From positions 73,990,829 to 74,054,828 of the forward strand of contig OY804588.1 of assembly GCA_963680875.1 (NCBI GenBank): a stretch of 64,000 bases of DNA, given 5' to 3'. The stretch comes from Bathymodiolus brooksi (lineage: Eukaryota > Mollusca > Bivalvia > Mytilida > Modiolidae). A program made the position numbers and the translations under genes. Shown here one piece after another: positions 9,762-20,160 of this stretch (the first letter of the stretch is position 1; every line of letters begins with the position of its first letter). A model generated the notes under the pieces. That model saw nothing but the letters and a program-made list of their open reading frames with translations, was not told the origin of the DNA and did not search any database.

Positions 9762-10261
9762 AGATAAGGTATGTGCAGACAATATTTGACGAAACTGATA
9801 GAAATTTAGTTCATATGAAAGCCATGTGTTCGTGTTAAATCAATTAATAGGACCCGAGTCTTTTGTTAACTTTATTTTCCAAACAATAACAATAGTTTAA
9901 ACTCAGAAAAACCTCATCCACAGAAGTAAAGCCACATAACCATAGACCATACAAACCCGAGTCAGTTATTGGTAATTATATAACTGCTGAGATGGCCAAA
10001 AAGGCACGTTTTAATGGCTGCTGAGACGGCCAAAATGCACGTTTTAATGGCTACTGAGTGGCTAAGATGGCATAATATAATCTCTGTATCCACCCATCAC
10101 CCCAAATCACAATTTTAGCTCTTTTTGATTCAACTTCAATTCGTTATAAACAGCCAGAAGACATGCATTTTAACGCTACAAAAGTATATATCTAAGTCAA
10201 TCATTTATTCACAAAACACAAAAAAATACTTCAAAAATTGGCTTACATATATCATCAGTGG
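9762..10261. other. Spacer with a short imperfect tandem repeat
   Basis: No gene. At 9,985-10,068 a GGCTGCTGAGACGGCCAAAA type unit with CACGTTTTAATGG repeats about 2.5 times. Same in U2 and U3. Confidence 0.5.
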
Positions 10262-10492
10262 TTGTGCATAGTAGTTGGATTTACAACTACATATGCAATC
10301 AGTGCCTATCACCACTAAAGTTGTGAATTCAAATCCCGCTCATGGTGAGGTGTACTCGATACAACATTATGTGATAAAGTTTGTCAGTGACTTGTGGAAG
10401 GTTGGTAGTTTTCTCAGAGTACTCCGGTTTCCTCCACGATTTAACTGACCTCCACGATATAACTGAAAGTGACGTTAAACATCATAATCTTT
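10262..10492 (+). mobile_element. tRNA-derived SINE, type B (U1)
   Basis: Plus strand: GCATAGTAGTTGG (box A-like), GTGAATTCAAATCCCGC (box B-like), then TCGATACAACATTATGTGAT and an end CACGATATAACTGAAAGTGA then CGTTAAACATCATAATC. Same subfamily as 13,636-13,897 but opposite strand. TSD not resolved. Confidence 0.72.
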
Positions 10493-10987
10493 ACCCCTTG
10501 TATTGTTAAATGAACCAGCAATATATATTAAAGCATGCAGCAAATCAAATACTTAAAACTCAGACACGAAGCAGTTTCCTATCGGGGGGAGGTAGGGGTT
10601 TGGATACTTTAAAAAAAACAACTATTTCATTTTCTGTCTGGCCAAGAAAATGTACTGTTTTAATATCTCCCTTTATTTCCATTTATGCACTATGTAACTT
10701 TTGAAGAAAAATATACGCGTCGATTCGGAGATGAAAACTGTCCGAACTAGAAATCCAAGCACTCACCGGGATAAGAAAAAGATCGGTCCCTAAATACACA
10801 CATGGATAATCCAGGTCTCGTCTCCGTTTCTATTTTTAAGCTGTTTAGGCTGTTCATCGACTAAATCTTAGGCGAAACTTCCGACATTTGAAATTCAGTA
10901 ACATAAATCAAGGACGCTAATAAGTCAAAACGATTTCATGAGAACGAAACCTTTTGCGAAAAAGAAGTTCGAAGACGGGAAACTTAT
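10493..10987. other. Downstream flank of the B-box gene (U1)
   Basis: Presumed 3' UTR side of the minus-strand gene. A minus-strand AATAAA is present at 10,672-10,677, about 310 nt past the stop codon, and is a candidate polyadenylation signal. No other feature. Confidence 0.45.
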
Positions 10988-12670
10988 TTAAAGGCTTGTT
11001 CCTATTTTGAATTCTGAGTACTCGTGCTCCTGCTTGTAGTTTATCACTTTGACCGTTCCGTCTTTAAAACCGATCCACACATTGTATGAGCAGTCAACAG
11101 AACAGCAGACTGGTTGGATATCATATTTGTCCCGTTGTATACATTGTCCGTCCTGGGTAATACGAATCTGTTCACAATTAGCACTGTCTGAAATTGTGAT
11201 GGTGTTGTCTTCTAAAAACCCGGCTCCTACAAAATAAACTCCGTTTGCTTTCCCTTTTATCTCATGATCAGGGAAGCAAAGTATCTTGTTGCCATCTTTA
11301 TCAATAACGACAACCCATGATGTGGTGTTCTCCGGACGACACACAATGCAAATATGTCCGTCTACGTTTTGACATATCTGAACAGGTCTATTTACATCGA
11401 TTTTACTGGATGATAGTGAGAGTTCTTTATCTGTTGGTTTCCCGTTTGAATACCACCGCAGTATGTAGTTTTCGGGAATTGATTCATCCTGTAGACATAA
11501 TATGTGTTCCTCTACACAAACTCGAGACCTACAAACACAAGCGAGGTTGTTTTTACCCAACGTGATATTGAAACTAGACACCAACCTATAAGTCTTATTC
11601 CTTGTTAATTTATTTGTGGTCAGGTGCAGCTGTTTGAGATTTGGCTTGTTTGGAAATCCCACCAGAAGTTCCTTGTCCTTGTTCGTACATGCTGAAACAA
11701 TCTGCTGGTCCATATGTTTTATTATTAGTTTTGGATTCACTTTAGTTCCACTACATTCCACTTCGGTGACATGTTTTTCAATTATCCACGCATTAAGGCC
11801 TTCCTCTTCTTTCGGAACAATAATCGAGATTTTGTTGTCGATGTTAAATGAGACAATTGTCTGGAAAGTTAGCTTCCGATTAGACATCAGATCTGTGTAT
11901 AGTTGTGTCGGTGGTGTGTCTGTAGGACATCCTTTTTCTGTTTTCGCGTCATTATCGCCTATATTTTCGCCGTTTTCTTTGAGCGCAATTTCTGGAATGT
12001 GTTCCGAACCAACAGTGGCGTATGTATCGGACTCTATGTAACCTATGAAATGTTGTAATTTTTCTTTGCTTACAAATTCTTCATGAAACAGATAGTGTGG
12101 TGGTACCAGATTTGGTACTATGTCAGAATATGGGTCATGAACAAGGAGTTCTTTCAATGTAATATTGTATTTGGCTACTTCTGTATCCGATATGTCTGTT
12201 CCCTTCAATTTAATATGTTGGACGATTTCTTTTATTTTCTTTTCCTTCAGTTCTTGGTTGTTAATAAATCTGTCATATTGCTGTTTAGATTCACCGTCTT
12301 CTTTCTGTAAGGTGTCAATCAGCTCCTGTTGAAGTTCATCCAGTATTGTATTCAATAACCCACGTTTTGACTTTATACGTTCAATTTCTTTATTTATCGA
12401 ACTGCTATAATTGTTCTGTTTATCCTTTGCCTGGTTGATATACTTTTGAAGTTTTGGTATTTTGGTAACTTCCGCTGTAGCTGTAGCTTTCGTAAACGAT
12501 TCTCTACATTTGACACCAAATTCCTTAAGTTTAATCGTTTTGTGTTGTCTGTGACCACCCACAATACAATCATCACAAATCATCACTTTACAATCTTCAC
12601 AGTAAAATCTGACTTCTTCTGTTTCATGTTGTTCACAAGCCGACATTGACTTCTCCGAGACTGTAGCCAT
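10988..12670 (-). CDS. RING-less B-box/coiled-coil/propeller (TRIM-like) protein, U1
   Basis: 560-residue single open frame. Residues 12-43 form a type-2 B-box zinc site: C12, H15, C24, C27, C32, C35, H40 and H43, in CEQH, CEDC, CDDC and HRQH. Residues about 55-170 are a charged coiled-coil-like region (INQAKDKQNN, ELQQELIDTLQKEDGE). Residues about 265-555 look like a divergent beta-propeller: short repeating strands such as ILRWYSNGKP, VVVIDKDGNKI, ITISDSANCEQI and VWIGFKDGTVKVI. No RING precedes the B-box, so ubiquitin ligase activity of its own is not expected. Bivalves carry very many such genes, some tied to innate immunity; that role is inference here. A candidate 5' splice acceptor lies 21 nt before the ATG. 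Paralogues at 20.2-21.8 and 29.1-30.8 kb. Confidence 0.9.
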   Translation of the reverse strand: MATVSEKSMSACEQHETEEVRFYCEDCKVMICDDCIVGGHRQHKTIKLKEFGVKCRESFTKATATAEVTKIPKLQKYINQAKDKQNNYSSSINKEIERIKSKRGLLNTILDELQQELIDTLQKEDGESKQQYDRFINNQELKEKKIKEIVQHIKLKGTDISDTEVAKYNITLKELLVHDPYSDIVPNLVPPHYLFHEEFVSKEKLQHFIGYIESDTYATVGSEHIPEIALKENGENIGDNDAKTEKGCPTDTPPTQLYTDLMSNRKLTFQTIVSFNIDNKISIIVPKEEEGLNAWIIEKHVTEVECSGTKVNPKLIIKHMDQQIVSACTNKDKELLVGFPNKPNLKQLHLTTNKLTRNKTYRLVSSFNITLGKNNLACVCRSRVCVEEHILCLQDESIPENYILRWYSNGKPTDKELSLSSSKIDVNRPVQICQNVDGHICIVCRPENTTSWVVVIDKDGNKILCFPDHEIKGKANGVYFVGAGFLEDNTITISDSANCEQIRITQDGQCIQRDKYDIQPVCCSVDCSYNVWIGFKDGTVKVINYKQEHEYSEFKIGTSL

Positions 12671-12700
12671 AGCATGGAGACTTTTCCACTCTACAAAACA
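12671..12700 (-). other. Candidate 3' splice acceptor before the B-box ATG (U1)
   Basis: Minus strand reads ATTATTTATTGTTTTGTAG then AGTGGAAAAG and ATG 21 nt later (AG at 12,691-12,692). This suggests a non-coding first exon upstream and an otherwise intronless coding region. The same motif is kept in U2 and U3. Confidence 0.5.
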
Positions 12701-12930
12701 ATAAATAATACTATTGTATATGCAATCTAATTAACCTTAGATGTGTGTTGTATCTCTCTTTGATTTTTTTCTCTCTCTATTTTGCGATACGTACGTTAAC
12801 ATCTAACAATATCCCGTATTGAGTCATGTAAGTAAGGGATCATATATTCACCCGAGCAGTCAACGACAAGGCCACCAATTAAAACCAAGTACACAGTGAG
12901 AGATGTTGTCCGATTGGTCGATATATATAG

Positions 12931-13096
12931 TCTCTAACATTGTTTCCCGTTTATTACGATAATTTCTCAAATCAAGATAGTTAAATTTTCACATTTTAAA
13001 GTTCGAGGTCGAGGTTTACCGAGAACTTTAAAATGTGAAAACTTAACTGTCGAGATTTGAGAAATTATCGTAATAAACGGGAAACAATGTTAGAGA
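12931..13096. repeat. Long foldback (inverted repeat) upstream of the B-box gene, U1
   Basis: Arms of about 73 bp, nearly perfect. The left arm starts TCTCTAACATTGTTTCCCGT and ends TTTTAAAGTTC. The right arm starts GAACTTTAAAATGTGAAAAC and ends AACAATGTTAGAGA. An ~18-bp loop (GAGGTCGAGG...) separates them. Present in U2, absent from U3. Fits a foldback MITE or a hairpin-forming transcript. Confidence 0.92.
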
Positions 13097-13623
13097 TGTC
13101 ACAACTTCTCTAATGAACCACTAAAAAATATTTGTTTGATTCGTTTTCTCACTAATTTAACAAAATATATGGCCGTTTTTCACTTTCTCAAATCGACGTC
13201 CAATGACGTCACTGACGTACACCCGTTAAGGAATGTTTTTGAAGCAATGATGGAGAAGGGACAGGATTCCAAATGAGGGGTTCTTGATGACGGAATGGTT
13301 AATTACGGTTAGTTACGGTTAATTAAACGATTTTATTGACACAATGACATTTTGCAAAACGGCGTAACATTTTTACGGGAAAAGTAGCGTGAAATTCTTA
13401 TCTCACCCACGGGTTGAGACATAATTGCGTAATTGACCAATCAGCGACTGAGAACAAAGTGATCCACACGTTGATTATCGATTTCTTCTCACACGGGTTG
13501 AGAAGTGTGAAAATTGAACAAGAATTAGAGAAATTTACTATTTTGCATATGACTGAACGGTCAAAGATAAAAAAAAGTTTGAAGATACCAAAGGGGTAAT
13601 CAGAAGTCGTAAATCGAAGGACA
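13097..13623. other. Upstream region with CRE/CCAAT motif and retroelement tail piece
   Basis: CCAATGACGTCA at 13,200-13,211 (CCAAT overlapping the CRE palindrome TGACGTCA), about 530 bp 5' of the B-box ATG. A short inverted/direct motif CCACGGGTTGAGA / CACACGGGTTGAGA occurs at 13,407 and 13,492. From 13,570 the retroelement 3' tail (GATACCAAAGGGGTAATC) appears in minus orientation. Confidence 0.5.
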
Positions 13624-13635
13624 GACAACACAACG

Positions 13636-13897
13636 TTTTTGTTTGTTTGTTTGTTTAACGCCACTTTCAACAATATTTTAGTTATATCGTGGAGGTCAGT
13701 TTTATTGGTGGAGGAAACCAGAGGACTCGGAGAAAACCACCAACCTACCGCAAGTCACTGACAAACTTTATCACATAATGTTGTACACCTCGCCCTGGTC
13801 GATATTCAGTCGAACTCACAACATCAGTGGTGATAGGCACCGATTGCATAGGTAGTTGGAAATCCAACTACCATACGATCACGGTCACGACGGCCCC
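13636..13897 (-). mobile_element. tRNA-derived SINE, type B, inserted in a retroelement tail (U1)
   Basis: Flanked by GACAACACAACG (13,624-13,635) and GACAACACAATG (13,898-13,909), a 12-bp target duplication inside the retroelement tail. Minus strand: GTATGGTAGTTGG (box A-like), TGAGTTCGACTG (box B-like), core CGATATAACTAAAATATTGT then TGAAAGTGGCGTTAAAC, and a CAAACAAACAAAC tail. Confidence 0.88.
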
Positions 13898-13987
13898 GAC
13901 AACACAATGGCAAAAAGAAAAAGAACAAACAACGATCTACTAAACATTATCTCTATGTTCAGTGGGGAAAATATAGGAAAGATTGTC

Positions 13988-14120
13988 TGATACAACATTA
14001 TGTGATAAAGTTTGTCAGTGACTTGCGACAGGTCGCTTATTTCTCCACCAATAAAACTTACCGCCACGATATAACTGAAATTACCGCCACGATATAACTG
14101 AAATATTGTTGAAAGTAAGT
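13988..14120 (+). mobile_element. 5'-truncated SINE 3' half with duplicated 23-bp core (U1)
   Basis: From GATACAACATTATGTGATAA to CTGAAATATTGTTGAAAGTA. The block ATTACCGCCACGATATAACT-GAA is tandemly present: 2 copies here, 3 in U2, 1 in U3. Confidence 0.78.
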
Positions 14121-14944
14121 ATTTGTAAACACCATAACCCTAACACTATTCACTTGATTATCTCCAGGTAGCAATTTAGTGTCGTCAAGTTTTAAGTAGT
14201 ATCTAGTGAGGCAGGCTGATAGTGCTGTGCTGGTTGGGTGTATACCCAGTGGCCGCTACGGTAGCCAGAGAGGACTATTGCTGAAGGTATGAACATGCAA
14301 CTTGACAAATCTTTCGCCTATTCCTCTGACTTTCCTATATACACTTTTGTTCTATCTTTCCTACTTTCTCTGTAATTCATACTTTTTCTTAAGGATTGTA
14401 CAAAATTATTTATTTAAGTTAGTGCGCAACCCCTCCCCCGTGCAATAATAGTCAAAAGTGACGGTCAGCACGTACCATGTAGATGTAGATGTAGATGTGT
14501 AACCAACAAAAGAAAAGGGTCAAAATTAGAAAAGTGAAGTACGTCAACATTTTCCAAAACGATTAATTAAGTCAGGTAAATTTACCTTATTCTATGCGAT
14601 ATTAGATTCCAACAATAAAATTAATAAAACCGTTAAACTTGATATTTCTAACAGGAAGTTGTATATTTTACTTGTGACAAAATCTCTGATATATGTTGTC
14701 TACAATGGTAGTGATTGATGACGTTTTAGTATTGACTGTTCATTGAACAAATATTTAAATAGTCCTAATGTCATTGTGTGTACTATCAATCAAAACGACC
14801 TTTAATATATAATATGTAATATATGTTCTACGACCCGAAAGATCATTCAATTGTTTTTTTACAAACTTTATATGTATAATTTACAATGGCATTCAGAATA
14901 TCTCATCCCTTATGAAATCTGTTGGCTCATAAAACTAGCTTAAT
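14121..14944. other. Right part of U1 without recognised genes
   Basis: No coding signal. Contains a small GTAGAT repeat at about 14,478-14,498. A stretch at about 14,640-14,890 (AACAGGAAGTTGTATATTTT to TTATATGTATAATTTAC) has a fourth, diverged paralogue split by the Tc1 element at 33.1/34.9 kb. Confidence 0.6.
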
Positions 14945-15055
14945 CCTGCCACTGTTGATTGAAGTGCCTGTACCAAGCCATGAAAGTGGGTTGTCATGTA
15001 TTTGTGTGTTAGGCCTGCCACTTTTGATTGAAGTGCCTGTACCAAGCCATGAAAG
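14945..15055. repeat. Boundary motif at the end of U1, ~1.6 copies of a ~69-bp unit
   Basis: CCTGCCACTGTTGATTGAAG then TGCCTGTACCAAGCCATGAA and GTCATGTATTTGTGTGTTAGG; the second copy is cut after CCATGAAAG, where U2 begins. Related to the 45-bp array at 4.5 kb. Confidence 0.8.
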
Positions 15056-15286
15056 AGAGGTACATGTTTGATAAGGACCTCATTAAAGAAATGTACATGT
15101 TTGATAAGGACCTCATTAAAGAGATGTACATGTTTGATAAGGACATCATTAAAGAGAGGTACATGTTTGATAAGGACCTCATTAAAGAGAGGTACATGTT
15201 TGATAAGGACCTCATTAAAGAGAGGTACATGTTTGATAAGGACCTCATTAAAGAGAGGTACATGGTTGATAAGGTGTTGTTTGTCT
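15056..15286. repeat. 33-bp minisatellite of U2, about 7 copies
   Basis: Same unit as at 5,862 (GAGGTACATGTTTGATAAGG...). The order of variants matches the last seven copies of U1, so five leading copies are missing. Confidence 0.92.
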
Positions 15287-15800
15287 GAATGAAACCTCTT
15301 TAAGAGACCACCTTAATTCAAATCCATTTCTTTGGTAGAGATGGTGATTTTTTAGGACAGATTTTACTGTATAAATTTAATGCAATCACATCGTATGTTA
15401 TTGAGGCTCTAAAAGGTTCCTATTTAAAGTGACTACTTTTGTACACTTGTCACCAGCAAAACACATAAAGTGTTGGTGACATGTTACAATGCTTGAACTG
15501 GCACAGAATTGAATGCATACGTAAAGATGCTATAATTGTCAGGTGACATGTTACAATGCTTGAACTGGCACAGAATTGAATACATACTAAAGATGCTCTA
15601 ATTGTCATGATGTATAAAATAGCAAACAGTTTCAGTTTTATGATGGGATTTACCCTTTTGGAGCCTCACAGTGCTAAAAAATTGTCATGTGATATTTGTT
15701 ACCTTGTTGTTTATTATTATCTTTTGTTTATAGAAATAAAATGAGATATTTTCAAAATCTAAGACTTAGTGTCCATTTGATATAAAATGTAGAAGAGTTT
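15287..15800. other. Spacer with 68-bp duplication (U2)
   Basis: Counterpart of 6,258-6,771; GGTGACATGTTACAATGCTT occurs twice (about 15,474 and 15,542). No gene. Confidence 0.65.
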
Positions 15801-17405
15801 GATGATACCAAAGGGGTAATGAGAATCTGTAAATCGAAAAAGAACAGACAACACAATGGTCAAAAGAGGAAGAACAGACAACACAATGGTCAAAAGAGGA
15901 CGAACAGACAACACAATGGTCAAAAGAAGAAGAACAGACAACACAATGGTCAAAAGAGGACGAACAGACAACACAATGGTCAAAAGAAGAAGAACAGACA
16001 ACACAATGGTCAAAAGAGGACGAACAGACAACACAATGGTCAAAAGAAGAAGAACAGACAACACAATGATCAAAAGAGGACGAACAGACAACACAATGGT
16101 CAAAAGAAGAAGAACAGACAACACAATGGTCAAAAGAAAAAGTGCAAAAGGACAAACATACACATAAAACTAAAGATCGAGTAACACGAACCCCACTAAA
16201 AACCGGGGTTGAACTCCTGTGCTCCGGAAGGGTAGGCAGTTCCTGCTCCACTAGTGGCACCCATCGTGTTAATCTAGTAACAAACCTGTTGATAAGTCAT
16301 GAATGAGGAAAGGGTCGGGAAGTGTTTATGACAAGTGGAACATATCCGTTGTCATTTGTGACACAGATATTCCATAACGTCAACCAAGTTATGGTGGTGA
16401 CCGTAAAACTTTTGAAGTGATGACTTCAACCTAACCAATAGGAACCCTTGGTTCAGTAGCTTCCTTGTTAGCAACAACCATCTATTAAGGAAATCCTGAT
16501 AGGAACCACAAGCTCTGGAACTAAGAGATATATACTTCATATACAGGTGTTGCTGGAATGTTGCTACATATAAATGGAAACTTCACAATGGGAAAATTGA
16601 AATCATCTCTTTTGTCGTACAGATTGGTTCTTAACCGCCTCTCACTGTCAACTTCGAGGTGTAGGTCAAGGTTTGCAGCAGACCTAGCCGTATCTGTGGT
16701 ATAATTTATTTCAATGGGATAGATGCAATCAACGAAATCACTAAACCGAGTATTATTTAGTGAAAGGACATCATCTATATAGCGGAACGTGAAATAAAGG
16801 AGCGGGCTAGATTCTTTTCATTTTTCTTGAGACGCCCATGTATGAAGTCTAACTCATACGAATAAAGGAACAATTTGGTGAGGAAAGGAGCATAGTTTGT
16901 ACCTAAATGTCTGTTGAAAAACACGTCCACCAAACTTAACAAATATGTTGTTAATAAAAAAAACTCGAGGATGTTGATGATATCAGTTGCAGGAACCGTT
17001 TTGGTAGAATCAGATATATACTCAATATGCAGATGCTACTGGAAAGTTGCTACATATAAACGGAAAGATCACAATTGGAAAATGGGAGGCATGTCTTTTG
17101 TTGTAAAGCTTCATTTTGAATCGGCCTTCATTGACAGTATTTTGATGTAAGTCAAGGCACTCATTTGTTTGAAGCTCAACGGGATAGATGCGATCAACAA
17201 AGTGGTTAGAATTTCTTTTCTCTTCCTTATATAGTGAAACGTTAAGCTGAGAAGAATAATTAGAGGAGCACAGTTAGTGCCCATAGAAATACCGACTGTC
17301 TGTTGAAAAACATATCCACTCGACATAGTAATTATGTTGTCTATCAAAATCTCCAGCAATATGATGATGTCAGTTTCAGAGAACTTTTGTTTACAACCAC
17401 AGTGG
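15801..17405 (-). pseudogene. Reverse-transcriptase retroelement relics with 3' tail, U2
   Basis: Counterpart of 6,772-8,227, with the same two RT segments (TVGISMGTNCAPL; YIDDVLSLNN; LLNQGFLLVRLKSSLQKFYG). It differs by single substitutions such as NRGLLL to NRWLLL, shared with U3. Non-functional. Confidence 0.8.
15838..16137 (-). repeat. 30-bp minisatellite in the retroelement tail, 10 copies (U2)
   Basis: The unit alternates GAAGAACAGAC... and GACGAACAGAC..., making a 60-bp higher-order dimer that U1 and U3 lack. Long frames on both strands are artefacts of the 30-bp period. Confidence 0.92.
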
Positions 17406-17482
17406 GGGTTGGGTTTTTTTCAAAATAAGATTTGTCCCTTCCTAAAAAGATATTCGTATCCACGTTGGCCATTCCATTTTTT

Positions 17483-17764
17483 ATTTTTTATTTTATTTCA
17501 TTTTTTGGGGGTGTTTTAACACCACTTTCAGCAATATTTCAGCTATATCATGGCGACCAGTTTTAGTTCTGGAAGAAGCCGGAGTACAGGAAGAGAACAA
17601 CCGACCATGGACAAGCAACTGGTAAGCTTTATCACTTGCGGCTGCCAGTGGTGTGCACCCTTTTTTGTAAATTACAAAGCCGGGCACGAACCCACGCCGT
17701 ATTGGTGATAGGCTTGTATGAGTTGTTAGATAATCCAACTAACTCATTGAGCCACCCGGGTCCT
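17483..17764 (-). mobile_element. tRNA-derived SINE, type A (U2)
   Basis: Counterpart of 8,305-8,586. Possible TSD TTCCATTTTTT at 17,472-17,482 and 17,765-17,775. Shares with U3 the GGCTGCCAGTGGTGTG variant (U1: GGCTGCGAGTCGTGTG). Confidence 0.75.
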
Positions 17765-17825
17765 TTCCATTTTTTTAAGGGCATCTCAACAATAAAGATA
17801 GTAAATTAGCCCAGATTTTTAATTC

Positions 17826-18548
17826 CAGCGTCCACTATATATAGATGATGTTCTGTCGTTTAACAATTCCTGATTCGGTGATTATCTGCATCGCATCTAT
17901 CCAAATGAGCTTGAAGTTAAGGATACTTCTAACCTTGGCCTTCACATTGAAATCTACAACGGAGGAAGATTAACGACAAAACTCTGATTATTTCACTTTT
18001 CAAATAGTCAACTTCCCTTTCAATATTCCAGCATCACCAGCGTATGGATATTACATTTCACAACTCTTACATTTTTCTAGAGCTTGTGCTCAGTACAGTC
18101 ATTTTCTGGACAGAGCTAAGCTACTAACGCAAAAAGCGACTCAAAACAAGGTTACGTTGCTCCTAGATTGAAGTCATCGCTACAAAACTTCTACGGTCGT
18201 CATCACAACCTGGTTGACCATTACGAAATATCCATATCTCAAATGACAATGAGTCTTTTACTTTTAGCATACTAGTATTTTTTCTTTCCTCTATCACTGC
18301 CAAGACTTTTACCGGACTTGACTGTATTTATGAGTTACACCGTGGGTGTCTTATAAGAAGCAGGAACTTCTTACCCTTCGAGAGCACCTAGGTTCACCCC
18401 TGGTTTTGGTGGGTTTCGTGCTGCTCATCTTTTTAGTTTTCTGAGTGATGTTTTTGTTTTGTTTGTCTTCATCCTTTGTCTTGTGTACCCAGTGTTGCCA
18501 GTGTCTCTGGATTGTCCATTATTGATTGCCCCTTCGGTTTTCTCTAAC
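17826..18548 (+). pseudogene. Reverse-transcriptase relic on the plus strand (U2)
   Basis: Counterpart of 8,648-9,369, same stops and tail. Not coding. Confidence 0.75.
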
Positions 18549-18664
18549 ATTAATTTATGAAACAACGTTGAACCAATTCGTTTAATCTGTATTTTTGGGG
18601 GATGAAAGAGGAGAGAAATTAAATGTTGCATGTCATTTTTAATATCTCCGTTTATAAATTTCGA

Positions 18665-18922
18665 TTGATTGATTGATTGTGTTTAACGTCACTTTCAGCA
18701 ATATTTCAGCTATATCATGGCGACCAGTTTTAGTAGTGGAAGAAGCCGGAATACCCGGAGATAACCACCGACCATAGCCAAGCGACTGGTTCACTTGCGA
18801 GTCGAGTGCACCTTTTTTCGTAATTTACAAAGCCGGGCGCGAACCCACGCCGTATTGGTGATAAGCTTGTACGAGTTGTTAGGTAATCCAACTACCTAAC
18901 TCATTGAGCCACACGGGCCCTA
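18665..18922 (-). mobile_element. tRNA-derived SINE, type A, with 12-bp TSD (U2)
   Basis: TATAAATTTCGA at 18,653-18,664 and 18,923-18,934. Lacks 6 bp (around GGCTGC) relative to U1 and U3 between the core and the box B region. Confidence 0.87.
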
Positions 18923-18934
18923 TATAAATTTCGA

Positions 18935-19434
18935 AGATAAGGTATGTGCAGACAATATTTGACGAAACTGATAGAAATTTAGTTCATATGAAAGCCATGT
19001 GTTCGTGTTAAATCAATTAATAGGATCCGAGTCTTTTGTTAACTTTATTTTCCAAACAATAACAATAGTTTAAACTCAGAAAAACCTCATCCACAGAAGT
19101 AAAGCCACATAACCATAGACCATACAAACCCGAGTCAGTTATTGGTAATTATATAACTGCTGAGATGGCCAAAAAGGCACGTTTTAATGGCTGCTGAGAC
19201 GGCCAAAATGCACGTTTTAATGGCTACTGAGTGGCTAAGATGGCATAATATAATCTCTGTATCCACCCATCACCCCAAATCACAATTTTAGCTCTTTTTG
19301 ATTCAACTTCAATTCGTTATAAACAGCCAGAAGACATGCATTTTAACGCTACAAAAGTATATATCTAAGTCAATCATTTATTCACAAAACACAAAAAAAT
19401 ACTTCAAAAATTGGCTTACATATATCATCAGTGG
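18935..19434. other. Spacer (U2)
   Basis: Counterpart of 9,762-10,261. No gene. Confidence 0.5.
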
Positions 19435-19665
19435 TTGTGCATAGTAGTTGGATTTACAACTACATATGCAATCAGTGCCTATCACCACTAAAGTTGTGAA
19501 TTCAAATCCCGCTCATGGTGAGGTGTACTCGATACAACATTATGTGATAAAGTTTGTCAGTGACTTGTGGAAGGTTGGTAGTTTTCTCAGAGTACTCCGG
19601 TTTCCTCCACGATTTAACTGACCTCCACGATATAACTGAAAGTGACGTTAAACATCATAATCTTT
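19435..19665 (+). mobile_element. tRNA-derived SINE, type B (U2)
   Basis: Counterpart of 10,262-10,492 with the same boxes. Confidence 0.72.
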
Positions 19666-20160
19666 ACCCCTTGTATTGTTAAATGAACCAGCAATATATA
19701 TTAAAGCATGCAGCAAATCAAATACTTAAAACTCAGACACGAAGCAGTTTCTTATCGGGGGGAGGTAGGGGTTTGGATACTTTAAAAAAAACAAATATTT
19801 CATTTTCTGTCTGGCCAAGAAAATGTACTGTTTTAATATCTCCCTTTATTTCCATTTATGCACTATGTAACTTTTGAAGAAAAATATACGCGTCGATTCG
19901 GAGATGAAAACTGTCCGAACTAGAAATCCAAGCACTCACCGGGATAAGAAAAAGATCGGTCCCTAAATACACACATGGATAATCCAGGTCTCGTCTCCGC
20001 TTCTATTTTTAAGCTGTTTAGGCTGTTCATCGACTAAATCTTAGGCGAAACTTCCGACATTTGAAATTCAGTAACATAAATCAAGGACGCTAATAAGTCA
20101 AAACGATTTCATGAGAACGAAACCTTTTGCGAAAAAGAAGTTCGAAGACGGGAAACTTAT
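19666..20160. other. Downstream flank of the B-box copy (U2)
   Basis: Counterpart of 10,493-10,987. The minus-strand AATAAA is kept at about 19,845. No other feature. Confidence 0.45.

Larger units (their letters stand above)
5862..15055. repeat. Segmental triplication, unit 1 (U1)
   Basis: A ~9.2-kb block repeated head-to-tail at 15,056-24,240 and 24,241-32,437, nearly identical over long stretches. Its right end is CCATGAAAG inside a ~69-bp duplicated motif. U1 has the longest 33-bp array and an open B-box gene. It differs from the other units mainly in array copy numbers and small indels. Confidence 0.93.

Noticed and set aside
11616..12041. 141-residue plus frame (and equivalents at 20,789 and 29,765)
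   Set aside because: Antisense shadow of the B-box gene; composition follows the opposite coding strand.
15759..16260. 134- and 164-residue minus frames and 121-/103-residue plus frames
   Set aside because: 30-bp array in the retroelement tail, not a gene.
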